This document shows positions 48,612-55,809 of a stretch of DNA of 64,000 bases, one piece after another. The notes under the pieces are model-generated. The model did not search any database. It was not told the origin of the DNA and saw only the letters and a list, made by a program, of their open reading frames with translations. Location of the stretch: contig NZ_CP086120.1 in assembly GCF_021216675.1 (NCBI RefSeq), positions 4,772,501 to 4,836,500 on the forward strand. Reading direction: 5' to 3'. How positions within the stretch are numbered: position 1 is the first letter of the stretch; the number at the start of each line of letters is the position of its first letter. The position numbers were made by a program, and so were the translations under genes. This stretch comes from Streptomyces gobiensis (GTDB lineage Bacteria > Actinomycetota > Actinomycetes > Streptomycetales > Streptomycetaceae).

Positions 48612-49094
48612 ATGACAGAGAACGACTACCAGAGCAAGGTGGACCACGACCAGTTGGTCGAGACAACGGCACGCCTGACTCAGCTGCTCAGCGGGACGGG
48701 GGTGTCGCAGCTGAAGGTGTCCGTGGGCTCCTACACATGGGATATCACGACCACCTCGCCCACTGCCCCGGCGGCAGCCGAGCCGGTGGCCGGGAGCCAG
48801 GGGGGCTCCGCCTCCGCGATCGAGGCTGCCGTGCCGGAGCCCCCAGGGCATCCGGTCACCGCACCCGTCGTCGGGGTTTTCTACCGGTCTCCGTCCCCCA
48901 ACGCCGCGCCCTTCGTCACCGAGGGACAGGAGGTCGCCGCAGGAGACCAGTTGGCGATCGTGGAGGCGATGAAGATGATGAACTCGGTCGTCGCTCCCTG
49001 CGCAGGCGTGGTCCGCGAGATCCACTGCGCCGACACGGACATCGTCGAGTACGGTGCGCGACTGTTCACCCTCGACCCGACCGACCCGGCCTGA
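48612..49094 (+). CDS. accB: Biotin carboxyl carrier protein (BCCP)
   Basis: A 160-residue BCCP. The N-terminal helical part is followed by a Pro/Ala linker (residues about 50-75), then the biotinyl domain: VVGVFYRSPSPNAAPFVTEG and the biotin Lys in AIVEAMKMMNSVVAP. The domain has the thumb-like insert of bacterial AccB (YRSPSPNAAPF). ATG at 48612 has AAGG 7 bases upstream. It lies between the carboxyltransferase and the biotin carboxylase, giving a complete three-gene enzyme. A separate BCCP is unlike the fused AccA3-type alpha chain normal for actinobacteria. Confidence 0.95.
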   Translation: MTENDYQSKVDHDQLVETTARLTQLLSGTGVSQLKVSVGSYTWDITTTSPTAPAAAEPVAGSQGGSASAIEAAVPEPPGHPVTAPVVGVFYRSPSPNAAPFVTEGQEVAAGDQLAIVEAMKMMNSVVAPCAGVVREIHCADTDIVEYGARLFTLDPTDPA

Positions 49095-49106
49095 GGGGGC
49101 GCCGGA

Positions 49107-50480
49107 GTGCCGTTTCGTAAAGTACTGGTCGCCAACCGCGGGGAAATCGCCGTACGGATCGTCCGCGCCTGCCGCGATCTGGGAATCCCGACCGCCGTCG
49201 CGCACTCGGACGTGGACGCCGACTCACTGGCCGTCCGGCTGGCCGATGACGCCATATGTGTGGGACCCGGACCCGCTGCGCGCAGCTACCTCAATGTGCC
49301 CGCGCTGCTGTACGCCTGCGCCAAGACGGGCGCTGACGCCATCCACCCCGGCTACGGTTTCCTCTCCGAGGACGCCGACTTCGCTGAGGCGTGCCGCTCA
49401 GTCGGCGTCACCTTCATCGGCCCCGCACCCCAGGCGATCCGTCTCATGGGCGACAAGATCGGCGCGCGCAGCGCGATGGCGGCGGCCGGGGTGCCCGTCT
49501 TCCCCGGCTCACCCGGCCCCGTGACCGATGCGCGAAGCGCCGCCGACTTCGCTGGGGCCGTCGGCTACCCCGTGGTGCTCAAGGCGGCGGCGGGCGGCGG
49601 CGGACGCGGGCTGCGCCAGGTGAACGCGGCGGCGGAGATGGCCACCGCACTGCCTCAGCTGCGCGACACCGCTCGCTCGCTGTTCTTCGACGAGCGTGTC
49701 TATCTGGAGAAGTTCGTGCCCGCCGCCCGCCATGTCGAGGTGCAGATCCTCGCTGACGGCAGCGGCAACGTTGTCCACCTCGGGGAGCGGGACTGCTCGA
49801 TCCAGCGGCGGCATCAGAAGCTGGCCGAGGAGTCGCCGTCCACCCAGCTCAGCGCGGCCATGCGCGCCGAGCTGTGCGAGGCGGCCGTGCGCGGTGCCGC
49901 TTCGATCGGTTACCAGGGCGCGGGCACCATGGAGTTTCTGCTGGACCAAGAGGGCGACTTTGCCTTCCTGGAGATGAACACCCGTGTGCAGGTGGAGCAT
50001 CCGGTGACCGAGCTGCGCACCGGCGTGGATATTGTGCGCTGGTCGATTCTGCTGGCCGCCGGGGAGAAGCTGGACTTCGACCAGACGGGCATCGCCTGCA
50101 CCGGACATGCCCTGGAATGCCGGATCAACACCGAGGACCCGGCCAGGCAGTGGCAGGGATCCAGCGGTCGGCTGGACGCATTTCAGCCGCCGAACGGCAG
50201 TTGGGTCCGCGTGGATACGCACGGCTTCCCGGGCTACTTCATACCGCCGCACTATGACTCGCTGCTGGCGAAGGTGATCGTGGTGGGTGCGACGCGGGAC
50301 GAGACCCTGGTGCGGATGCGGCGGGCGCTGGCTGAGTTCGAGGTGACCGGCGTACGCACCACCCTGCCGTTCCACCGGCAGCTCATGGATCACCCGGAGT
50401 TCGTCGCGGGGACCCACCGGCTGGACTTTGTTGACCGGTTCCTGACGCCCGAGGGCGTTCTCCGCGTCAGTGACGGCTAG
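49107..50480 (+). CDS. accC: Biotin carboxylase (AccC)
   Basis: A 457-residue ATP-grasp enzyme that carboxylates the biotin of the BCCP with ATP and bicarbonate. N-terminal KVLVANRGEIAVRIVRACRD, ATP lid KAAAGGGGRGLRQV, FVPAARHVEVQILAD, ERDCSIQRRHQKLAEESPS, MEFLLDQEGDFAFLEMNTRV and QVEHPVTELRTGVDIV. Length matches stand-alone E. coli-type AccC and lacks the C-terminal BCCP part found in actinobacterial AccA3. GTG start preceded by GAGGGGGC. Last gene of the cluster; a weak terminator lies about 190 bases after it. Confidence 0.96.
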   Translation: MPFRKVLVANRGEIAVRIVRACRDLGIPTAVAHSDVDADSLAVRLADDAICVGPGPAARSYLNVPALLYACAKTGADAIHPGYGFLSEDADFAEACRSVGVTFIGPAPQAIRLMGDKIGARSAMAAAGVPVFPGSPGPVTDARSAADFAGAVGYPVVLKAAAGGGGRGLRQVNAAAEMATALPQLRDTARSLFFDERVYLEKFVPAARHVEVQILADGSGNVVHLGERDCSIQRRHQKLAEESPSTQLSAAMRAELCEAAVRGAASIGYQGAGTMEFLLDQEGDFAFLEMNTRVQVEHPVTELRTGVDIVRWSILLAAGEKLDFDQTGIACTGHALECRINTEDPARQWQGSSGRLDAFQPPNGSWVRVDTHGFPGYFIPPHYDSLLAKVIVVGATRDETLVRMRRALAEFEVTGVRTTLPFHRQLMDHPEFVAGTHRLDFVDRFLTPEGVLRVSDG

Positions 50481-50773
50481 CGAGAGCCGACCGTCGTTCC
50501 GGATGAAAGCGGTTCCGGATAGACGCCGTGCGCGGGCGAGGGCAGCGATCAGCCCGCTGAATGCCACGGTGACGCGTGTGCTCGATGAACTGTGTGACAC
50601 CGTCCCGGCGCGCGGGACGCGACCTCACCCTCGCCGAGAAACCCGTTGCACTGCCGCAGGGCAGCCCCGCGGGGCACCTCCGTGCGGGGTCCTCTTCTTC
50701 GCACCAACGTTTCTGCTGAGTCGAACATACGGAAACTCGCCCGTATCGGCGGAGAGTTCATCACGATGACCCC
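50481..50773 (+). other. 293-base gap at the right cluster border
   Basis: There is no convincing gene. It contains two GGTTCCGGAT-like direct repeats near its start and the candidate terminator listed separately. The region marks the switch from cluster genes to core genes with no sign of a transposase, integrase or attachment site. Confidence 0.55.
50665..50700 (+). terminator. Weak terminator candidate after accC
   Basis: Outer CCCC/GGGG and inner GCAC/GTGC stems (50665-50689), with a 5-base bulge, are followed by TCCTCTTCTT. The distance from the accC stop is about 185 bases. Imperfect, so only a candidate. Confidence 0.35.
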
Positions 50774-51130
50774 ATGGAGGAACAGGAATTCCTGGATGCG
50801 GCACGGCGCTTCGCGGTGCGCCTGGCCGAACTGTCCCAGCGCTTCGACGCCGAGACATACGAAGTGCTCCTGAAGATCCTGCGCGGTGTCAACGCGGCTT
50901 TCGCCCAGCGGGGCACCGGCGTCGACGTCGGCTTTACGGATCGGGAGCGGGAACTCTTCACGCCTGAGGTGGCCTGGGAGGTGGCCCGGTTGATGGAGCT
51001 GCTGTCCACGCCGGGCAGTGGAGTCAGAGTGGACCTTGGGCCGTCCTTGAACACCGGTCAGCCCGACTGGCGCGAGCACGACCGCCGGGAGGTCGAGGGA
51101 ATCGCCCGGGCGAGCGGCCTGGAGCCCTGA
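50774..51130 (+). CDS. Hypothetical small helical protein
   Basis: A 118-residue soluble protein I do not recognise. The N-terminal half is rich in amphipathic helix (FLDAARRFAVRLAELSQRFD, then ETYEVLLKILRGVNAAF). The C-terminal half is charged and Gly-containing. No Cys, no signal peptide, no membrane segment. Third-position G/C bias is strong, supporting a real gene. The ATG at 50774 lacks a good ribosome site; the true start may differ. It lies just outside the cluster and 16 bases before the DUF1707-FHA gene, so it may share that transcript. Confidence 0.6.
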   Translation: MEEQEFLDAARRFAVRLAELSQRFDAETYEVLLKILRGVNAAFAQRGTGVDVGFTDRERELFTPEVAWEVARLMELLSTPGSGVRVDLGPSLNTGQPDWREHDRREVEGIARASGLEP

Positions 51131-51146
51131 CCTGGACAGGGCTGGT

Positions 51147-51716
51147 GTGGACCGGCAACAATCCCTGTTTATGACATCTCTCGAGTTCAGTGCTCACCCC
51201 CCGCGGGTCTCTGACGCGGACCGGGAGCGCGCACTCGATGTGCTGCGTGAGAGCGCTGTACAGGGGCGGGTGTCCCAGCACACCTTTATGCGCCGGATGG
51301 AGCTGATCCTGCACGCCCGGCAGCCGGACGAGCTCAACGCGGTGCTCCACGATCTGCGTCCCTCGGAGCCGTCTCCGGGCCTTGTGCTGCGCACGGTGGG
51401 CAGAGTGTCGGCGTTTCAGCTGCGGCTGCGCCGGGCCTGGCGTTCGGAGCGGCTGCCGCAGTTGCTGCTGCCAGGTCCGGGCCCGTATCCGCTCTCCATC
51501 GGCCGTGCGCCCGGGTCGATGCTGCGGCTCAACGACCACACGGTTTCCCGGGCGCATGCCCAGCTCCGGCATACGGGGGGTGGCTGGTCGCTGCGTGATC
51601 TGGGGTCGTCCAACGGCACCTGGGTCAACGGCAGCCGGGTGACCGGGTCGGTGCCGGTGCGGCCCGGTGACCAGGTGCGGTTCGGTCAGGTCGCGTTCCG
51701 GCTTACGGCGCCGTGA
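51147..51716 (+). CDS. DUF1707-FHA domain protein
   Basis: A 189-residue protein with two domains. The N-terminal DUF1707 (residues about 20-70) has RVSDADRERALDVLRESAVQ and FMRRMELILHARQPDEL. The C-terminal FHA domain (about 110-185) has SIGRAPGSMLRLNDHTVSRA and LRDLGSSNGTWVNGSRV. FHA domains bind phosphothreonine peptides, so it is probably a reader of Ser/Thr kinase signalling. No kinase gene is adjacent. Start: GTG at 51147 or ATG at 51171; the latter lacks a ribosome site. DUF1707 function is not established. Confidence 0.85.
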   Translation: MDRQQSLFMTSLEFSAHPPRVSDADRERALDVLRESAVQGRVSQHTFMRRMELILHARQPDELNAVLHDLRPSEPSPGLVLRTVGRVSAFQLRLRRAWRSERLPQLLLPGPGPYPLSIGRAPGSMLRLNDHTVSRAHAQLRHTGGGWSLRDLGSSNGTWVNGSRVTGSVPVRPGDQVRFGQVAFRLTAP

Positions 51717-51740
51717 GGTACGTAGCTCGAGGGACGTAGC

Positions 51741-54092
51741 TCACTCCCGTACGAGCAGGGCCACCGGGCCGGCGCTGAACAACTCGCTCAGCGCGCAGCG
51801 GCCTTCGGCGGCCCGTCCGGTGAGCCGGTCACGCCAGCGCCCGGCGGGCAGGGGCAGCGCGGTGGCGTCCCAGCCGCCCGTCTGAGCCAGCCGCCGGGAC
51901 AGCCGGGTGACGGCGGTGATGACGGCATCGGAGCGGACGAAGGCCACGCAGTGTGCGGCGGCCGTGCCCTCGGCGGGCAGCGGTGTGTAGGTGGCCTCGT
52001 CCAGGAACCACTCGGGGTGCTCCCGGCGCAGCCGCAGCGCGGCCACCGTCAGCCGGAGCTTGTCCCGGACTTCCCCGGTGCCGTTCTCGAGCCCGTCGGG
52101 GAAGAAGCGGGCCGGGCGCCGGTTGTCGGGGTCGACCAGGGCCCGGTACGGGCCCTCGGTGCCCTGGTAGAGGTCGGGGATGCCGGGCATGGTGAGGTGC
52201 AGCAGCGCCATGCCGAGCGAGTTGGCCTGGATGTACGGGTCGAGCTCCGCGGCGAATCCGGCGACCGTATGGCGAAGCGGGCCACAGGGCCCGGCGTCGA
52301 CAAAGCGCTCAACCTCCGCCTCGTAGGTGCCGTCCCGCTCGACCCAGCCGGTGCGCAGCCCGGCCTCCCGCACGGACTTGAGCAACGCCGCGAGCAGTCG
52401 CTCGCGGTCGGGGGTGCCCAGACCGAAGGCCGTCTGCCAGGCCAGCCAGGCCGTGTGCCGGTCCGGGGCGCGGACCCCGCCCAGCTCCCTCAGCAGCTCC
52501 GCCCAGCGGTCCGGGCACTCGCTGAGCACCGCGATGGCCGCCCGGACCTCCGCGCTGCGCTTGGTGTCATGGGTGGACAGCACGGTTCCGGTGGTCGGCC
52601 AGTCCCGCTGGATACGGGTGCAGTACGTATGGAACTCCTCCGGCGACACCGCCGAGCGTCCCGGATTGCTGCCCACTTCGGCGGCCGACAGCAGCGGGAT
52701 ATAGCGGTAGAAGGCGGTGTCCTCCACGGACTTGGCGCGCAGCGCGGAGGAGACCTGGGCGAAGCGGGCGGCGAACTCCCCGTCCTCCCGCAGGGCCAGC
52801 TCGCAGACGATGTCCACGGTCTCCGCGTGCTCGGCCACCAAGAACGCCTGCCGGGCACCCTGGGCGGCGGCCGCCAGCAGCGCCGTGTCCGTCTCGCTGG
52901 GCGGGGTGTAGGTACGGTAGACCGGCAGCCGCACCAGCAGTTCCCGGATCGCCGCGTCCAGCGCCCAGTCCGGGTGGTCGCGCAGCCGTAGCTCGGCGGA
53001 GGTGTCGCAGATACGCCGAGCGGTGCGCACCAGCCGCGCCACCTCAGCGGCCAGCTCATGGGTGACAACCCGGTACGCCGCGTGCCGTACCGTGGCGGCC
53101 CAGTCACCGCCCCGGTCGGGCGGTGCGGCGGTGAAGTCCTGGTAGAGATGGGTGAGTTCGGAGAGCCCCGCCGGGTCGACAAACAACCCGTCGATATGCC
53201 GCAGCGCGTCATAGCCGGTGGTCCCGGCGACCGGCCAGGCGGCGGGCAGCCGCTCTTCGGCGCTGAGGATCTTCTCGACGACCGTCCAGGCGCCGCCGGA
53301 CTCCTCATGCAGCCGCAGCAGATAGCCGCCCGGGTCCGCGAGCCCATCCGGATGGTCGATCCGCAGTCCGTCGATGACCCCCTCGCGCAGCAGTGCCAGG
53401 GTCCGCTCATGGCTGGTCGCGAACACCTCCGGGTCCTCGGCCCGGATGCCGACCAGCTCCGAGATGGTGAAGAAGCGCCGGTAGTTGAGGTCGGTGCGGG
53501 CCAGCCGCCACCAGGCGAGCCGATAGTGCTGTGCGTCCAGCAGTTCGGGCAGCGGCAGATCTTCCGTGCCCGCCCGCAACGGGAAGCGATGCTCGGCATA
53601 GCGCAGTTCCCCGTCCGCCACGGTGATGGCGTCCAGCTCCTGACCGAGCCGCCTGCCCAGTACCGGGAGCAGTATCCGGCCGCCCCCTGCCGCCCAGTCG
53701 ATATCGAACCAGCGGGCGTACGGCGACTCGGGGCCCTCCTTGAGCACCTGCCACAGCGGCTCATTGAGCGACGCGGGCGCGGGTACCGCCATATGGTTCG
53801 GCACGATGTCCAGTACCAGCCCGAGCCCATGTTCTCGCGCGATCCGCGCCAGCGCCCGCAGCCCTTGCTCACCGCCAAGTTCGGCCCGGATCCGGGTGTG
53901 GTCGGTGACGTTGTAGCCATGCGCCGACCCGGGAACCGCTTCCAGCACAGGGGACAGCTGGAGATGCGAGACCCCGAGTGAGGCGAGATACGGCACCTCG
54001 GTCGCGGCGGCGGCGAAGGGGTAATCCGGCTGGAGCTGCAGCCGGTAGGTCGCGGTCGGGACCGGCATAGGGCGCAATTCTGGCACGGGCAC
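51741..54092 (-). CDS. treY: Malto-oligosyltrehalose synthase
   Basis: A 783-residue GH13 enzyme. It converts the reducing-end glucose pair of a maltodextrin from alpha-1,4 to alpha-1,1 linkage, the first step of the TreY/TreZ trehalose route. Start PTATYRLQLQPDYPFAAAAT, LVLDIVPNHMAVPAP, nucleophile in GLRIDHPDGLADPGG, acid/base Glu in TVVEKILSAEERLP, third Asp in VLSTHDTKRSAEVRA. MPGIPDLYQGTEGPYRALVD is TreY-specific. Length is standard. It follows the GlxA-type regulator gene by 41 bases. treZ and glgX are 1.7-3.5 kb away, forming a trehalose/glycogen locus. Confidence 0.96.
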   Translation of the reverse strand: MPVPELRPMPVPTATYRLQLQPDYPFAAAATEVPYLASLGVSHLQLSPVLEAVPGSAHGYNVTDHTRIRAELGGEQGLRALARIAREHGLGLVLDIVPNHMAVPAPASLNEPLWQVLKEGPESPYARWFDIDWAAGGGRILLPVLGRRLGQELDAITVADGELRYAEHRFPLRAGTEDLPLPELLDAQHYRLAWWRLARTDLNYRRFFTISELVGIRAEDPEVFATSHERTLALLREGVIDGLRIDHPDGLADPGGYLLRLHEESGGAWTVVEKILSAEERLPAAWPVAGTTGYDALRHIDGLFVDPAGLSELTHLYQDFTAAPPDRGGDWAATVRHAAYRVVTHELAAEVARLVRTARRICDTSAELRLRDHPDWALDAAIRELLVRLPVYRTYTPPSETDTALLAAAAQGARQAFLVAEHAETVDIVCELALREDGEFAARFAQVSSALRAKSVEDTAFYRYIPLLSAAEVGSNPGRSAVSPEEFHTYCTRIQRDWPTTGTVLSTHDTKRSAEVRAAIAVLSECPDRWAELLRELGGVRAPDRHTAWLAWQTAFGLGTPDRERLLAALLKSVREAGLRTGWVERDGTYEAEVERFVDAGPCGPLRHTVAGFAAELDPYIQANSLGMALLHLTMPGIPDLYQGTEGPYRALVDPDNRRPARFFPDGLENGTGEVRDKLRLTVAALRLRREHPEWFLDEATYTPLPAEGTAAAHCVAFVRSDAVITAVTRLSRRLAQTGGWDATALPLPAGRWRDRLTGRAAEGRCALSELFSAGPVALLVRE

Positions 54093-54133
54093 CCTCGAAT
54101 TCTAATAGTGAATGCCATCCTTCTTACGCAAAG

Positions 54134-55111
54134 TCACTCACTCCGCTCCAGCGAACACGGTCCGCGGAAGGTACGCCGGTAGGCGTGCGGCGTGGTACCC
54201 AGCCGCCGCAGAAAGTGGTGACGCAGCGTCCCGGCGTTGCCGAAGCCCGCGCGGGCCGCGATGGCGTCGACCGTCAAGTCCGTGTCTTCCAGCAGATGCT
54301 GGGAGCGCAGCAGCCGCTGACCCAGCATCCACTGGTACGGCGTCGTGCCGGTCTCCTGCTGGAAGCGGCGGGCGAAGGTACGCGGTGACATATGGGCCCG
54401 GGCCGCGAGCTGGTCAACGGTGATCTCCTCATCCAGATGTTCCGCCATCCAGCCCAGTGAACCGCCGATCGCGTCATCACCCCGTTCAGCCGGGACCGGA
54501 CGCTCGATGTACTGCGCCTGTCCGCCTTCCCGGTGTGGTGGTACGACCATACGGCGAGCGATCGCGTTCGCCACCTTGCTGCCCTGCTCCTGGCGCACCA
54601 GATGCAGACAGGCGTCGATACCGGCCGCCGTACCGGCTGACGTGATCACTGACTCGTCGTCCACGTACAGCACGTCCGGTTCAATCGCCGCCTTGGGGTA
54701 CCGCTGGGCCAGCAGGTCCGTATAGCGCCAGTGCGTGGTGCAGCGCCGCCCGTCCAGCAGCCCCGCCGCGCCCAGTACGAACGCCCCTGAGCACACGCTG
54801 AGCACCCACGCCCCGCGGTCCACGGCTGCTCGCAGCGCGTCCAGCAGCTCCGCGGGGAAGCCACGGTCGGCGTAGTCGTTTCCCGCCGGGACCGCGATCA
54901 GATCCGCTTCCGCGAGCCGCTCCATCCCATGCGGGGTGCTGATGGTGAAACCCGGCGTGACCCGGATGGGCCCGGGCTCGGCGGCGACCAGGGCGAAGTC
55001 ATAGACGGGCAGCCCTTGGTCGCTGCGGTCGATCCCGAAGACCTCGGCGGCTACGCCGAGTTCAAAGGCGTTGACGCCGTGGGTGAGTGCGACGGCCACA
55101 TTCTTCAGCAT
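54134..55111 (-). CDS. GlxA-type AraC-family transcriptional regulator
   Basis: A 325-residue regulator. The N-terminal class I glutamine amidotransferase-like/DJ-1 domain (about 5-175) contains VLSVCSGAFVLGAAGLLDGR with the nucleophile-like Cys, and THWRYTDLLAQRYP. The C-terminal AraC helix-turn-helix (about 220-320) has LAARAHMSPRTFARRFQQET and RAGFGNAGTLRHHFLRRLGT. The family binds small ligands and activates operons. It may control treY, which follows on the same strand; inference. ATG at 55111 chosen because the residues before it are not conserved. Divergent from a small membrane protein gene. Confidence 0.92.
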   Translation of the reverse strand: MLKNVAVALTHGVNAFELGVAAEVFGIDRSDQGLPVYDFALVAAEPGPIRVTPGFTISTPHGMERLAEADLIAVPAGNDYADRGFPAELLDALRAAVDRGAWVLSVCSGAFVLGAAGLLDGRRCTTHWRYTDLLAQRYPKAAIEPDVLYVDDESVITSAGTAAGIDACLHLVRQEQGSKVANAIARRMVVPPHREGGQAQYIERPVPAERGDDAIGGSLGWMAEHLDEEITVDQLAARAHMSPRTFARRFQQETGTTPYQWMLGQRLLRSQHLLEDTDLTVDAIAARAGFGNAGTLRHHFLRRLGTTPHAYRRTFRGPCSLERSE

Positions 55112-55194
55112 GAGACCCCAGTATGGCAGTAATTCGATGTCCGTCGACAGTCCTGCCACTGCCGCCGTGTGCGGCGAACGGCCAGGGTGGAGGC

Positions 55195-55434
55195 ATGAAC
55201 AACGACCTCGGCACATTCCTCCAGAACGCCATCAGCATCGCCGTCCTGAGCCTCGCCTTCCTCCCCGCGGTCGTCGGAGCTGTCCGCGACCGCCGTATCG
55301 ATATCCAGCTGCGCGACGCGGAGGAGGGCCGTGACCGGCGCACGGGTGTCCTGGTCACCTTCGATCTCGCATACGGACCGCACGAGGACAGAGTCGCCCG
55401 CGCCAACCGCGCCCCCGCCGGTCGGCGGGGTTAG
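55195..55434 (+). CDS. Small membrane protein (79 residues)
   Basis: A short protein with one hydrophobic segment (FLQNAISIAVLSLAFLPAVV at residues 8-27) followed by a charged, Arg/Asp-rich cytoplasmic tail. No domain recognised. ATG at 55195 has GGGTGGAGG upstream at good spacing, which supports translation. It is divergent from the GlxA-type regulator gene (84 bases between starts). Function unknown; regulation by its neighbour is possible. Confidence 0.55.
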   Translation: MNNDLGTFLQNAISIAVLSLAFLPAVVGAVRDRRIDIQLRDAEEGRDRRTGVLVTFDLAYGPHEDRVARANRAPAGRRG

Positions 55435-55574
55435 ATCATCCCGCCGTCTGACGCCCCCGAACCGCCGCCCGCCCTACGCTCATTGAGCGGCACACAACGC
55501 CATCCCCCGCAGCGTCTGGCCAGGAACGGGCTACAGCCCCTTCCTGGCCAGCGCCATTCCGACTGCGGCGGTGC

Positions 55575-55775
55575 TCTCCCCGTTGTGGGCACTCGCAGCC
55601 CCGCGAGGGGCTGTGGGTGGGCACAACACCCGACCACCGGCCCGCACCGGGCCACCCCCGGGGCCCCGGGGCCAAGCCCCGGTTTCCGGGAAGGGGTGGG
55701 ATACGGGGACACCCACCCACAGCACCCCGCCCCCGGGGCGAAGCCCCGCCGCGCGGCGGAGCCGCATATCGACAC
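55575..55775 (+). repeat. GC-rich modular repeat, copy C (head plus one unit)
   Basis: The same head as copies A and B, from GTTGTGGGCACTCGCAG to GGGTGGGCACAAC, with the internal CAGCCCCGCGAGGGGCTG dyad. A single unit starts TTTCCGGGAAGGG (about 55682) and ends GCGCGGCGGAGCCGCATATC. It stops about 40 bases before the treZ start. Any treZ promoter must lie within or at the edge of it. Confidence 0.8.
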
Positions 55776-55809
55776 GGTGGCCTGGCGCGGGGGCCGGTCT
55801 GGCCAGACC

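Noticed and set aside
55483..55809. N-terminal extension of TreZ into the repeat copy C
   Set aside because: The added residues translate repeat DNA and TreZ proteins begin at the FEVWAP region.
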